This document shows positions 10,902-21,745 of a stretch of DNA of 64,000 nucleotides, one piece after another. Made by a program: the position numbers and the translations under genes. Source of the DNA: BP-191 sp035940575 (lineage in GTDB: Bacteria > Actinomycetota > Actinomycetes > BP-191); contig DASZER010000033.1 in NCBI GenBank assembly GCA_035940575.1, forward strand, positions 1 through 64,000. The letters run 5' to 3'. The notes under the pieces are model-generated. The model worked only from the letters and a program-made list of their open reading frames with translations. It was not told the origin of the DNA and did not search any database. The stretch's first letter is position 1. Each line of letters starts with the position of its first letter.

Positions 10902-11309
10902 GTGGACGACGTCACGGCAAGCGTGGTCGTGGACGGGGGCTGCACGGGTCCCAACCGCACCACGACGCTGCGCCTCGCCTGGTCGCGCAAGGACCCGCTC
11001 GCCGTACGGCTGCTGCTGACCTGCTCCCCCGACCACCCGGCGCTGCCGCGCGGACAGTGGGCGGTGCTGCGCGACTTCCTCCGCTACGGCTGCTCGCACC
11101 CGACCGGCGACGGGCTCGTGCGCATCAGCCCTTCGGGCCGCGACGTGGTGCTGGAGCTGGTCGACGGCTCGCGCGCGCAGCTCGTCCGCATCCCCGCCGA
11201 GCAGGTGACGCGGTTCCTCGACGCGACCGAGGAGATCTGCGCCTCGGGCGAGGAACGCCACGACGCCGCGATCGACGCGCTGATCGACCGGCTCACGCGG
11301 CAGGCCTGA
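10902..11309 (+). CDS. SsgA-like (SALP) family sporulation/cell-division regulator
   Basis: Probable SsgA-like protein, a family confined to morphologically complex actinobacteria that controls septum localisation and peptidoglycan remodelling during sporulation. The 135-aa product has the family pattern: an N-terminal beta region, the DPLAVRLLL segment (about residues 30-38), the PRGQWAVLRDFLRYGC equivalent of the conserved VxWxFxRELL stretch, GLVRISP and RIPAEQVTRFLDATEEICASGEE near the C-terminus, the counterpart of the fLerTyxlVPxGxE motif. Identity is remote, so the paralogue cannot be named. It starts at GTG 10902 with GAGG upstream. It is divergent from uvrC, with about 119 bp between. 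Confidence 0.7.
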   Translation: MDDVTASVVVDGGCTGPNRTTTLRLAWSRKDPLAVRLLLTCSPDHPALPRGQWAVLRDFLRYGCSHPTGDGLVRISPSGRDVVLELVDGSRAQLVRIPAEQVTRFLDATEEICASGEERHDAAIDALIDRLTRQA

Positions 11310-11353
11310 GACCCCCCTTCCTCGCGGCGCCCGCGCGCGCGATCCTTCGCCCC

Positions 11354-11994
11354 ATGCGAAGGCTGCGAGTGGCGACGGCGGCGGTGGCGGCGACGTTCCT
11401 GCTGGGCGCCTGCGGGGAGCCGAGGACCACGGCGGAGTACGAGCGCCTCGTCCGCTCGCACCTCGCGATCGGCGCGGCCGCGGGGCTCGTCCTCTACGGC
11501 GTCCTCCTCGGCCTGTTCGCATGGCGGCACCGCGGGCGGCGGTGGTACGCGCTCGGCCCCGCCTCACCGGTCTCGGGCCTCGCGACGTTCGGCTCGGTGA
11601 GCGCGCTCGCGTTGCTGTCCGGCCTCGCGGGCGCGACGGTCGCGTCGCTCGCCGTGCCCGACGACCCGGCGCGCGTCGACGCGCTCTTCCCGCACACCGC
11701 GGGCCCCGCGCACGCGATCGCGGTGCTCGCGGTGGCGCTGGTCGCGCTGCCGTTCCTCGCGGTGATCGGCGCGCTGTTCGCGGACTTCGCGGAGTACCCG
11801 CCCCGCGGGGTCGGCGCCGTCCCCGCCGCGCTGATGCACGCGACCGTCGCGCTGGTCGCGCTGCGGCTCGGCGTGGAGGACCCGTCGCGGGAGGAGCAGA
11901 CGTTCCGCCTGCTGCTCGCCGCGCCGTGCCTGGCCGCGGCGCTCGCGTACGTCGTGATGCACGCGCGCTGGTGGATGTCCCGCCGGCGCGAGTG

Positions 11995-11998
<4 letters not shown>
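11354..11998 (+). CDS. Putative membrane lipoprotein of unknown function
   Basis: I do not recognise this family. The 214-aa product begins with a lipoprotein-type signal (MRRLRVATA, hydrophobic core, then LLGAC with Cys19). It continues with about five hydrophobic segments: residues roughly 39-56, 73-98, 115-140, 150-165 and 180-200. Short basic loops (RHRGRRW) and an acidic loop lie between them, and it ends RWWMSRRREC. The pattern suggests a small polytopic membrane protein. It starts at ATG 11354 without an obvious ribosome-binding site. It lies 44 bases after the SsgA-like gene on the same strand and overlaps the convergent uvrA stop by 4 bases. Confidence 0.6.
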
Positions 11999-14919
<2,921 letters not shown>

Positions 14920-14991
14920 GAGGTGTCTGCAGTCCTAGCGTCGAAGCGGCCCGACGGCACCCGGCGGGGAAGCCGCCGTCGGTTGAGGTCC

Positions 14992-15014
14992 ACGATACGA
15001 GGGGGCTGTGACAG
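14992..15014 (-). promoter_or_regulatory. PafBC/RecA-NDp-like promoter of uvrA
   Basis: On the minus strand CTGTCACAG (15014-15006), 8 bases, then TATCGT (14997-14992). The predicted +1 is near 14985, giving a leader of about 66 nt. The architecture is the same as for uvrB, uvrC and polA in this window. Confidence 0.6.
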
Positions 15015-15057
15015 AAAGTTGTCCACAGGCTCGGCACGCCCTGTGCACGACGCGAAT

Positions 15058-15080
15058 CTGTCGGCGCCCTGAGTTAGAGT
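15058..15080 (+). promoter_or_regulatory. PafBC/RecA-NDp-like promoter of the cupredoxin gene
   Basis: CTGTCGGCG, 8 bases, then TAGAGT, 68 bases upstream of the cupredoxin start. It differs from the published TTGTCRGTG-N8-TAnnnT pattern at two positions, so it is closer than the uvr promoters here. It is divergent from, and 43 bp away from, the uvrA copy. Confidence 0.45.
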
Positions 15081-15148
15081 CGCACGCGCACCGCCGGTAT
15101 TCCCGCCGGCCGCCCCACCCGCCGTACACGAAAGGGACGTCCCCGACC

Positions 15149-15871
15149 ATGGGCTCCGTCGCTCGCCGCACCCTCCCCGCCGTGCTCGTGGCCCTCCCCG
15201 CCGTGGCCGCGATCGTGACGCTCCCCGGCGCCGTCGCGACGGCACGCCCGTACGCGCCCGCGCAGGCCGGCGAGACCAAGGTCAGCACGCTCCCCGGCAA
15301 CAAGTTCGACCCCGCCGAGATCACGGTCGCGGCCGGCTCGAAGGTGACCTGGCAGAACACCGACGGCGGCTTCCACACGGTGACCGGCGGCGAGGGCCCG
15401 CAGCAGGACCCGGCGTCGCCGCTGAACGGCCAGCTCAGCGCGATGGGCGCGACGTACAGCGTGACGTTCGACAAGCCCGGCACGTACCCGTATTTCTGCC
15501 AGCCGCACGTCTCGCTCGGCATGAAGGGCAAGGTCATCGTCACCGCCGGCGGGCCCGCGACCACGACCGCCTCCGCGTCGGCTCCCCCGGCCGCGTCCTC
15601 CGCGCCGCCCGCGAGCGCGAGCGCGTCGGCGACCGTCGGCGCGCCGCAGCAGGGCGCGGGCGCGCCGACGAACGCGCCCGCGGGCGAGGGCGAGGAGGAG
15701 ATCCCCGGCGTCACCGGCAACAAGACGCTGGAGATGATCGAGGCCGCGCGCGAGGAGCAGAAGGGCGCGGTCAGCGGCTTCCGGTTCTTCGCGGCGGTCG
15801 CCACGGCGTTCCTGTTCATCCTGGGCGCGGCCGTGATGTTCTCCACGAGGCCGCGGCGCGCCGGGCGGTAG
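15149..15871 (+). CDS. Membrane-anchored cupredoxin (plastocyanin/azurin-like blue copper protein)
   Basis: Exported electron-transfer-type copper protein tethered at its C-terminus. Residues 1-31 are a signal peptide. Residues about 45-132 form one cupredoxin domain with the complete type-1 copper ligand set His76, Cys117, His120 and Met125 (GFHTV and YFCQPHVSLGM). A Ala/Ser/Pro/Thr-rich linker covers about 135-190, and a single C-terminal transmembrane helix at about 213-232 is followed by RPRRAGR. The product is 240 aa. ATG 15149 follows AAAGGGACG. The MBL hydrolase gene starts 4 bases after the stop. The redox partner is unknown; upstream regulation resembles that of DNA repair genes. Confidence 0.85.
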   Translation: MGSVARRTLPAVLVALPAVAAIVTLPGAVATARPYAPAQAGETKVSTLPGNKFDPAEITVAAGSKVTWQNTDGGFHTVTGGEGPQQDPASPLNGQLSAMGATYSVTFDKPGTYPYFCQPHVSLGMKGKVIVTAGGPATTTASASAPPAASSAPPASASASATVGAPQQGAGAPTNAPAGEGEEEIPGVTGNKTLEMIEAAREEQKGAVSGFRFFAAVATAFLFILGAAVMFSTRPRRAGR

Positions 15872-15874
15872 TCC

Positions 15875-16531
15875 GTGACGTACACCGGTGAGGTCGCGGC
15901 CGGAGGCCCGGCCGACGTCCGCGACCTGCCGGGGCTCCGCGTGACCAAGGTGTCCGTGGGGACGTTCGACAACAACGTCTACGTCCTGCGCTGCGCCGCC
16001 ACCGGGCGGACCGTGCTGGTGGACGGCGCCGACGAGCCCGAACGCCTGCTCGCCGAGGTCGGCGACGGGACGCTCGACGCGATCGTGCAGACGCACGGGC
16101 ACTGGGACCACATCCGCGCGATCGACGCGCTGCGCGCGGCCACCGGTGCCGAGCTGCTGTGCCACGAGGGCGACGCGCCGGCGATGCCGTCGCCGCCGAC
16201 CCGTCTCGTCGCCGACGGCGACGAGGTGCGGGTGGGCGAGGTGACGTTGCGGGCGATCCACCTCGCCGGGCACACGCCGGGCGGGCTCGCGCTGCTCTAC
16301 GAGGGCGACCCGGAGAGGCCGCACCTGTTCACGGGCGACTCGCTGTTCCCCGGTGGCGTGGGGAACACGCAGGACGACCCCGAGCGGTTCGCGTCGCTGC
16401 TGGGCGACGTGGAGACGAAGCTGTTCGACCGGCTGCCGGACTCGACGTGGGTCTACCCGGGGCACGGCAGGGACACGACGCTGGGCGCGGAGCGCCCGTC
16501 GCTGCCGGAGTGGCGCGCCCGGGGCTGGTGA
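15875..16531 (+). CDS. MBL-fold metallo-hydrolase (glyoxalase II-like)
   Basis: Metallo-beta-lactamase-fold hydrolase, probably a glyoxalase II-type thioesterase or related enzyme. The dinuclear zinc motif THGHWDH (His74, His76, Asp78, His79) is intact. Further ligands are seen in IHLAGHTPGGLALL, the aspartate in FTGDSLFPGG and the histidine in VYPGHGRDTTLG. The 218-aa length suits the single-domain YcbL-like subgroup lacking the large C-terminal domain of true glyoxalase II. It starts at GTG 15875 immediately after the cupredoxin stop, so the two are co-transcribed. The natural substrate is not evident. Confidence 0.85.
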   Translation: MTYTGEVAAGGPADVRDLPGLRVTKVSVGTFDNNVYVLRCAATGRTVLVDGADEPERLLAEVGDGTLDAIVQTHGHWDHIRAIDALRAATGAELLCHEGDAPAMPSPPTRLVADGDEVRVGEVTLRAIHLAGHTPGGLALLYEGDPERPHLFTGDSLFPGGVGNTQDDPERFASLLGDVETKLFDRLPDSTWVYPGHGRDTTLGAERPSLPEWRARGW

Positions 16532-16537
16532 GCGCCG

Positions 16538-16978
16538 CTACGGGAGGTTGACGCGGCCGGTGTCGTCGACGGGCCAGTGGGGGTTGTACGCGACCTCCCA
16601 CGCGTTGCCGTCGGGGTCGGCGAAGTAGCCGGAGTAGCCGCCCCAGTCGGCCGGCGCGGCGGTCTTGGTGACGGTCGCGCCCGCGGCCTGCGCGGCGCGC
16701 AGCACCTCGTCCACGGCGTGCGGGGAAGGCATGTTCATGGCCAGCGACGTGCCGTTGAAGCCGCCGGGGTGCCGCGGCGGCGGGCGGCCGGCGTCGGCGG
16801 CGTGGTCCTCGTAGCCGTAGAGCCCGACGACCGCCCCGGTCGCCGTCGCGAAGAACGCGACGAGACCGGGCACGGACGCGGACGAGCGGGTCCAGCCGAG
16901 GCGCTCGTAGAACGCCGCCGCCACCTCGACGTCGGCGACGCCGAGGGTGACGAGGCTGAGCCGCGGCGGGACCGTCAT
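16538..16978 (-). CDS. VOC family (glyoxalase/bleomycin-resistance fold) protein
   Basis: Single-chain VOC protein of 146 aa with the paired beta-alpha-beta-beta-beta pattern: RLSLVTLGVADVEVAAAFYERLGW at the N-terminus and GGYSGYFADPDGNAWEVAYNPHW at the C-terminus. The latter DPDGN-W-E stretch is the typical metal-ligand region of this superfamily. The enzymatic role is unassigned. It starts at ATG 16976-16978, overlapping the terC stop by 4 bases (ATGA), so it is translated with terC and may share its manganese control. It is convergent with the MBL gene, 6 bp apart. Confidence 0.8.
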   Translation of the reverse strand: MTVPPRLSLVTLGVADVEVAAAFYERLGWTRSSASVPGLVAFFATATGAVVGLYGYEDHAADAGRPPPRHPGGFNGTSLAMNMPSPHAVDEVLRAAQAAGATVTKTAAPADWGGYSGYFADPDGNAWEVAYNPHWPVDDTGRVNLP

Positions 16979-17961
16979 CGCCGGTCGGCCGCCGGTGCGT
17001 TGTCGGAGTCGTCCATGGGCCGGTCGTCCGCCAGGTCCTCGAGCTCGCCCGGCTTCGTGGCGCGCAGGCTCACCCAGACGGACACGCCGAGGATGCCGGC
17101 GATGACGACCAGCGGCACCCACTCGGCGGGGTGCCAGACGTTGCTGAGCAGCATCTTCACGCCGACGAACGCGAGCACGACCGCGAGGCCGAGCTTGAGG
17201 TACGTGAAGCGGTCCATGAGGTCGGCGAGCAGGAAGTAGAGCGCCCGCAGGCCGAGGATCGCGAACGCGTTCGAGGTGAACACCAGGAACGGGTCCTTGG
17301 TCACGGCGAACACGGCCGGGATCGAGTCGACGGCGAAGATGATGTCGGTCGTCTCCACGGCGACGAGCACGGCGAGCAGCGGCGTGGCGTAGCGCTTGCC
17401 GGCCTGCACGATCGTGAACTTCTGGCCCTGGTACTCGTCCACCATCGGCACGACCCTGCGCATCACGCGCAGGACGGGGTTCCTGCCGGGGTCCACGTGC
17501 TCGTCGTTCGACATCGCCATCCGGATGCCGGTGACGACGAGGAAGCCGCCGAACACGAAGATCATCCAGTGGAAGCGCTCGAGCAGCGCGGCGCCGAGCG
17601 CGATGAAGATCGCGCGGAACAGCAGCGCGCCGACGACGCCCCAGAACAGCACGCGGTGCTGCAGCGCCGCCGGCACCGCGAAGTACGAGAAGAGCAGTGC
17701 GAAGACGAAGATGTTGTCGACGCTAAGGCTCTTCTCGACCAGGTAGCCGGTGAAGTACTGCCCGGCCTTGTCTCCGCCCAGGGTCGCCCAGACGATGCCG
17801 CCGAACAGCAGGCCGATCGAGATCCAGACGGCGCTGGAGACGGCGGCTTCCTTGATCGTGACGGCATGCGCGTCCTTGTGCACGACCAGCAGGTCGATGA
17901 GCAGCATGGCGACGATGGCGACGGTGACGGCCACCCACGCCCAGATCGGTTCGCTTCCCAC
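16975..17961 (-). CDS. TerC/Alx family integral membrane protein (probable manganese exporter)
   Basis: Polytopic inner-membrane protein of the TerC family. Members have been linked to tellurite resistance and, for Alx-type proteins under manganese riboswitches, to Mn2+ efflux. The 328-aa product has about eight or nine hydrophobic segments and the conserved acidic motifs LLIDLLVVHKDAH, LSVDNIFVFALLFSYF and FAVDSIPAVFAVTKDPF, which likely line the metal path. The C-terminus is charged. It starts at GTG 17959-17961, with the ribosome-binding site GAAGGGA about 13 bases upstream inside a hairpin. The upstream yybP-ykoY riboswitch supports the manganese role. Confidence 0.9.
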   Translation of the reverse strand: MGSEPIWAWVAVTVAIVAMLLIDLLVVHKDAHAVTIKEAAVSSAVWISIGLLFGGIVWATLGGDKAGQYFTGYLVEKSLSVDNIFVFALLFSYFAVPAALQHRVLFWGVVGALLFRAIFIALGAALLERFHWMIFVFGGFLVVTGIRMAMSNDEHVDPGRNPVLRVMRRVVPMVDEYQGQKFTIVQAGKRYATPLLAVLVAVETTDIIFAVDSIPAVFAVTKDPFLVFTSNAFAILGLRALYFLLADLMDRFTYLKLGLAVVLAFVGVKMLLSNVWHPAEWVPLVVIAGILGVSVWVSLRATKPGELEDLADDRPMDDSDNAPAADRR

Positions 17962-17973
17962 GGTGTGACGGGT

Positions 17974-18102
17974 CCCTTCGGCTCACGGTAACGGGCCGAA
18001 GGTCTTCCTCACCCGGATGACGGGCCGACGGCACCGGACCTCGGGTACGTGCTACCCGCAGTCGTGATGACGATGCCGCCGCTTCGGAGGTACTCCCCTT
18101 CG
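17974..18102 (-). promoter_or_regulatory. yybP-ykoY (manganese) riboswitch with RBS-sequestering expression platform
   Basis: The terC leader carries the hallmark yybP-ykoY blocks: AAGGGGAGTA at the 5' side (about 18100-18091) and GAGGAAGACCTTCG at the 3' side (about 18010-17997). P1 is CGAAGG (18102-18097) pairing with CCTTCG (18002-17997). The same 3' strand can instead pair as CCTTCGGC (18002-17995) with GCCGAAGGG (17982-17974), which buries the terC ribosome-binding site. Metal-bound P1 would therefore free the site, giving an ON switch. The motif assignment is by eye. Confidence 0.85.
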
Positions 18103-18112
18103 CGGTGCCGCG

Positions 18113-18118
18113 ATCATA
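18113..18118 (-). promoter_or_regulatory. -10 element of the terC riboswitch transcript
   Basis: TATGAT on the minus strand ends 7 bases before the predicted +1 at about 18106, just before the aptamer begins. No clear -35 is seen in the GC-rich region upstream. Confidence 0.55.
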
Positions 18119-18125
18119 CCGGAGA

Positions 18126-18150
18126 GGCCCCGCGCGACGCGCGCGGGGCC
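18126..18150 (-). terminator. Hairpin terminator after the ABM-like gene
   Basis: A perfect 11-bp stem (18126-18136 with 18140-18150) with a 3-base loop lies 5 bases beyond the stop of the upstream gene, separating it from the terC promoter. Confidence 0.7.
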
Positions 18151-18155
18151 AGCCG

Positions 18156-18452
18156 TCAGAACGTCTCCTGGTCGACCACGTCGAGGTTGTAGAAGCGCGG
18201 CGGGGCGTCCATGAGCGCGCCGAGCGCGGCGGACATCTCCTGGGTGGCCGGGTCGTCGGAGTTCTCCATGGCGGACTCGTACGAGTCGAACTCCGCGATC
18301 ACGAAGAACCGGCCCACCTGCTCGCGGTCCGCGCCGACGGAGACGCGGCGGACGGTGCCGTTGCCCTGCCGCTCCGCGCGCATCCGCTCGCTGAGCGCGC
18401 GTACCTCGTCGGGCTTGCTGGTCGTGTACTCGACGATCTGGATGAACGCCAC
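18156..18452 (-). CDS. Small ABM-like (dimeric alpha-beta barrel) protein
   Basis: A 98-aa protein resembling the antibiotic-biosynthesis-monooxygenase/dimeric ferredoxin-like barrel group. The N-terminal strand is FIQIVEYTT, followed by the helix KPDEVRALSERMRAER, then VSVGADREQVGRFFVIAEFDSYESAMENSDDPATQEM, the usual 'xxFDSYExA' pattern of this fold, and a short C-terminal strand. Members may be oxygenases or simply ligand-binding dimers; no catalytic residue is diagnostic here. It starts at GTG 18450-18452 with GGAGAGG 8 bases upstream. A possible -10 TAGCCT overlaps the uvrB stop codon. Confidence 0.7.
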   Translation of the reverse strand: MAFIQIVEYTTSKPDEVRALSERMRAERQGNGTVRRVSVGADREQVGRFFVIAEFDSYESAMENSDDPATQEMSAALGALMDAPPRFYNLDVVDQETF

Positions 18453-18488
18453 GGGGTCGCCTCTCCTCGGGGTCCGGACGCGACGAGG

Positions 18489-20609
18489 CTAGCCGACGCC
18501 GGCGGCCTCCATCGCGCGCAGCTCCTTCTTGAGCTCGTTGACCTCGTCGCGGATGCGGGCCGCCACCTCGAACTGCAGCGCCGCCGCCGCCTCCAGCATC
18601 TCGTCGGTGAGCTGCTGGATGAGCAGGGCGAGGTCCGCGCGCGGCATGCCGGCCAGCTCCTTGGCGTGCCGCCCCGCGCCGCGCGAGCCGGCGCCGCCGG
18701 GGGTGGGCGTACGGCCTCGCGACGCGCCGCGCGCGCGGCCGACGGCCGAGGCGGGCGCGCCGTCCGCGACGTCCTCGGACAGGCGCAGCTCGTCCATGAT
18801 GTCGGCGATCCGCTTGCGCAGCGGCTGCGGGTCGATGCCGTGCTCGGTGTTGTACGCCACCTGCTTGGCCCGGCGACGGTTGGTCTCCTCGATCGCCTTG
18901 CGCATCGAGTCGGTGACCTGGTCGGCGTACATGTGGACCTGGCCCGAGACGTTGCGGGCGGCACGGCCGATCGTCTGGATCAGCGACGTCCCCGAGCGCA
19001 GGAATCCCTCCTTGTCCGCGTCGAGGATCGCGACCAGCGACACCTCGGGCAGGTCGAGGCCCTCGCGGAGCAGGTTGATGCCGACGAGCACGTCGAACTC
19101 GCCGAGCCGCAGCTCGCGCAGCAGCTCGATCCGGCGCAGCGTGTCGACCTCGCTGTGCAGGTACCGCACCCGGATGCCGAGCTCGAGCAGGTAGTCGGTG
19201 AGGTCCTCGGCCATCTTCTTGGTGAGCGTCGTGACGAGGACGCGCTCGTCCTTGTCCGCGCGCAGGCGGATCTCGTGGATCAGGTCGTCGATCTGGCCCT
19301 GCGTCGGCTTGACGATCACCTCGGGGTCGATCAGGCCGGTGGGCCGGATGATCTGCTCGACAGGCGCGCCCTCCGCCATGCGGAGCTCGTACGGGCCCGG
19401 CGTCGCCGAGAGGTAGACGACCTGGCCGATGCGCTCGGTGAACTCGTCGAACTTCAACGGCCTGTTGTCCATCGCCGACGGCAGCCGGAAGCCGTGGTCG
19501 ACCAGCGTCCGCTTGCGGCTCATGTCGCCCTCGTACATGCCGCCCACCTGCGGGACGGTCACGTGCGACTCGTCGATGACGAGCAGGAAGTCCTCGGGGA
19601 AGTAGTCGAGCAGCGTGTGCGGCGCGGTGCCGGCCGCGCGGTTGTCGATGTGGCGCGAGTAGTTCTCGATGCCGGAGCAGAAGCCGACCTGGCGCATCAT
19701 CTCGACGTCGTACGTCGTCCGCATGCGCAGGCGCTGGGCCTCCAGCAGCTTGCCCTGCTGCTCCATCTCGGCCAGCCGCGACTCCAGCTCGGCCTCGATG
19801 CCGCGGATCGCGCGCTCCATGCGCTCGGGGCCCGCGACGTAGTGGGTCGCCGGGAAGACCATGATCTCCTTGTCCTCGGAGAGGACCTCGCCCGTGACCG
19901 GGTGGAGCGTGTAGAGCCGCTCGATCTCGTCGCCGAACAGCTCGATGCGTACGGCGTGCTCCTGGTAGACCGGGAACACCTCGACCGTGTCGCCCCGCAC
20001 GCGGAACGTGCCCCGGGTGAACGCCAGGTCGTTGCGGCTGTACTGCACGTCCACGAAGCGGCGCAGGAGCTGGTCGCGCTCGATCTCCTGGCCGACCTCG
20101 AGCTTGACCATCCGGTCGACGTACTCCTGCGGCGTGCCGAGGCCGTAGATGCAGGAGACGGACGCGACGACGACGACGTCGCGGCGGGTGAGCAGGCTCA
20201 TGGTCGCGCTGTGCCGCAGCCGCTCGACCTCCTCGTTGATCGAGGAGTCCTTCTCGATGTAGGTGTCGGTCTGCGGGACGTACGCCTCGGGCTGGTAGTA
20301 GTCGTAGTAGGAGACGAAGTACTCGACGGCGTTGTGCGGCAGCAGCTCGCGGAACTCGTTGGCGAGCTGGGCGGCGAGCGTCTTGTTCGGCGCGAGGACC
20401 AGCGTCGGGCGCTGGACGCGCTCGATCAGCCAGGCGGTCGTCGCCGACTTGCCGGTGCCGGTGGCGCCGAGGAGGACGACGTGCTGCTCCCCCTGGCGCA
20501 GCCTGCGCTCCAGCTCGTCGATGGCCGCCGGCTGGTCTCCGGACGGCTTGAAGTCGCTGACGACCTTGAACGGTGCCAGGCGGCGTTGCAGATCGGTGAC
20601 TGGTCTCAC
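18489..20609 (-). CDS. uvrB: Excinuclease ABC subunit B
   Basis: Helicase-like damage-verification subunit of nucleotide excision repair. Walker A is GATGTGKSATTAW (about residues 47-55). The beta-hairpin region YYDYYQPEAYVPQTDTYIEKD follows, with helicase motifs VIDESHVTVPQ, GINLLREGLDLPEV and QTIGRAARN downstream. A UVR domain (LIQQLTDEMLEAAAALQFEVAARIRDEV) at the C-terminus contacts UvrC. The length is 706 aa, with an Arg/Gly-rich linker before the UVR domain. GTG 20607-20609 is chosen because the -10 hexamer TAGACT ends 6 bases upstream, giving a leaderless message; no ribosome-binding site is present. Confidence 0.97.
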   Translation of the reverse strand: MRPVTDLQRRLAPFKVVSDFKPSGDQPAAIDELERRLRQGEQHVVLLGATGTGKSATTAWLIERVQRPTLVLAPNKTLAAQLANEFRELLPHNAVEYFVSYYDYYQPEAYVPQTDTYIEKDSSINEEVERLRHSATMSLLTRRDVVVVASVSCIYGLGTPQEYVDRMVKLEVGQEIERDQLLRRFVDVQYSRNDLAFTRGTFRVRGDTVEVFPVYQEHAVRIELFGDEIERLYTLHPVTGEVLSEDKEIMVFPATHYVAGPERMERAIRGIEAELESRLAEMEQQGKLLEAQRLRMRTTYDVEMMRQVGFCSGIENYSRHIDNRAAGTAPHTLLDYFPEDFLLVIDESHVTVPQVGGMYEGDMSRKRTLVDHGFRLPSAMDNRPLKFDEFTERIGQVVYLSATPGPYELRMAEGAPVEQIIRPTGLIDPEVIVKPTQGQIDDLIHEIRLRADKDERVLVTTLTKKMAEDLTDYLLELGIRVRYLHSEVDTLRRIELLRELRLGEFDVLVGINLLREGLDLPEVSLVAILDADKEGFLRSGTSLIQTIGRAARNVSGQVHMYADQVTDSMRKAIEETNRRRAKQVAYNTEHGIDPQPLRKRIADIMDELRLSEDVADGAPASAVGRARGASRGRTPTPGGAGSRGAGRHAKELAGMPRADLALLIQQLTDEMLEAAAALQFEVAARIRDEVNELKKELRAMEAAGVG

Positions 20610-20615
20610 ACGACG

Positions 20616-20638
20616 AGTCTAGGTAGGGGGTGTGACAG
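20616..20638 (-). promoter_or_regulatory. PafBC/RecA-NDp-like promoter of uvrB
   Basis: On the minus strand CTGTCACAC (20638-20630), 8 bases, then TAGACT (20621-20616), 6 bases, then the uvrB GTG. The 8-base spacer CCCCTACC is identical to that of uvrC. Confidence 0.65.
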
Positions 20639-20641
20639 AAA

Positions 20642-21745
20642 TCAGTCCGAGTACCGGGAGCGGGCGGCGGCGAGGGCCTTCCACTGGTCCGGCGAGGCGA
20701 ACTGCCACACCCACAGGCTCACGGACTCGGCGCCCTGCGCGTCGGCCGTACGGAAGAACGCGTCCATCTGCGCGCGGCTCGGCGGGCCCCACTTGAGCGT
20801 CGGGACGTCGATGCGCGGGTCGTACGCCTGGCCGATCGGCAGCACCGGCTTGCGGTAGCGGCCGAGGCGCTGCATGGACTGGCGGACGACGGTCGCCGGG
20901 TCGCGGTTGACCCAGTACGCCATGGGGGCGACGGCGTCGCTCCACTTGGCGACGACGTCGAACGGGTAGCGGCCGAGCCGCTTCTCCGAGGGCCAGGGCA
21001 CGACGCCGATGATCGAGACGTCGTTCGGGAGCAGGCGGCGCAACGTCTTGAGGTACGTGTCCACGGCGTGCCCGGTGAGCTTGGTGCCCTCCGCGCCGGT
21101 CTCGATGTCGGGGGCGACCGCCATGATGCGCGGGGCGCCGGGGACCCGGAAGTTCGCGGCGGCGGCGAGGCGGCGGGCGTCGGCGAGCGGGTTCTTGAGC
21201 TGCGGGAAGTCCCACGCGATGACCTGGATGTTGGTGCCCTTGGTCGCGGGCAGCAGCGCGCGGAGCTGGCGGGCGGCGTCGAAGCCGCCCTTGCGGGTGC
21301 CGGTGCGGACGTAGAGGTGCGACAGGCCCGTGACTTGCGCGCGGTGCACGATGGCGCGCGCGTCGCCGCCCTCGGTCTCCTCCCACTGGTACAGCCACAT
21401 GCCGGTGCCGCGGGGGACGTAGCGGGCGCCGGGCGCGGGGGCCGCCGCGGCGGGCGCGGCCGGCTTCGGGGCGGCCGGGCGCGGCGTCTGGCGCACGATC
21501 GAGCGCGGCGCCGGCGAGGGAACGAGGATCGACGGGGCCGGCGGCGCCAGGAGCACCTCGCTGAGCGGGCGCTCGGCGAACGAGCGGGCCAGCTCGACGG
21601 CGTTCGGGCGTGGCTTGGGCTTCTCCGGCGCGCTCGCCGCGGCGACGACGCCGACCTGGAGGACCGCGACGATCGCGAGCGCCTGGGCGCGGAGCGCGGC
21701 GGAGGTCGAGAACATCGTGGCTGGTGCGCGGTGTGACCTGGGCAT
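20642..21745 (-). CDS. Secreted TIM-barrel-like protein (putative glycoside hydrolase)
   Basis: Exported protein of 367 aa. Residues 1-40 form a signal peptide, and a Pro/Ala-rich spacer runs to about residue 105. The remainder looks like a TIM barrel of the putative-glycosidase type: GTGMWLYQWEETEGGDARAIVHRAQVTGLSHLYVRTG, IQVIAWDFPQLKNPL, IMAVAPDIETGAEGTKLTG, VSIIGVVPWPSEK, VAPMAYWVNRDP, PVLPIGQAYD and VSLWVWQFAS form successive strand ends. The aspartate and glutamate in DIETG and the tryptophan-rich ends suggest carbohydrate binding, but catalysis is inferred. It is downstream in order from coaE and transcribed toward uvrB. Confidence 0.6.
   Translation of the reverse strand: MPRSHRAPATMFSTSAALRAQALAIVAVLQVGVVAAASAPEKPKPRPNAVELARSFAERPLSEVLLAPPAPSILVPSPAPRSIVRQTPRPAAPKPAAPAAAAPAPGARYVPRGTGMWLYQWEETEGGDARAIVHRAQVTGLSHLYVRTGTRKGGFDAARQLRALLPATKGTNIQVIAWDFPQLKNPLADARRLAAAANFRVPGAPRIMAVAPDIETGAEGTKLTGHAVDTYLKTLRRLLPNDVSIIGVVPWPSEKRLGRYPFDVVAKWSDAVAPMAYWVNRDPATVVRQSMQRLGRYRKPVLPIGQAYDPRIDVPTLKWGPPSRAQMDAFFRTADAQGAESVSLWVWQFASPDQWKALAAARSRYSD

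Noticed and set aside
16975..17961. Tellurite-resistance function for the TerC protein
   Set aside because: TerC family naming is historical. The manganese riboswitch argues for metal homeostasis, and no ter operon genes are nearby.
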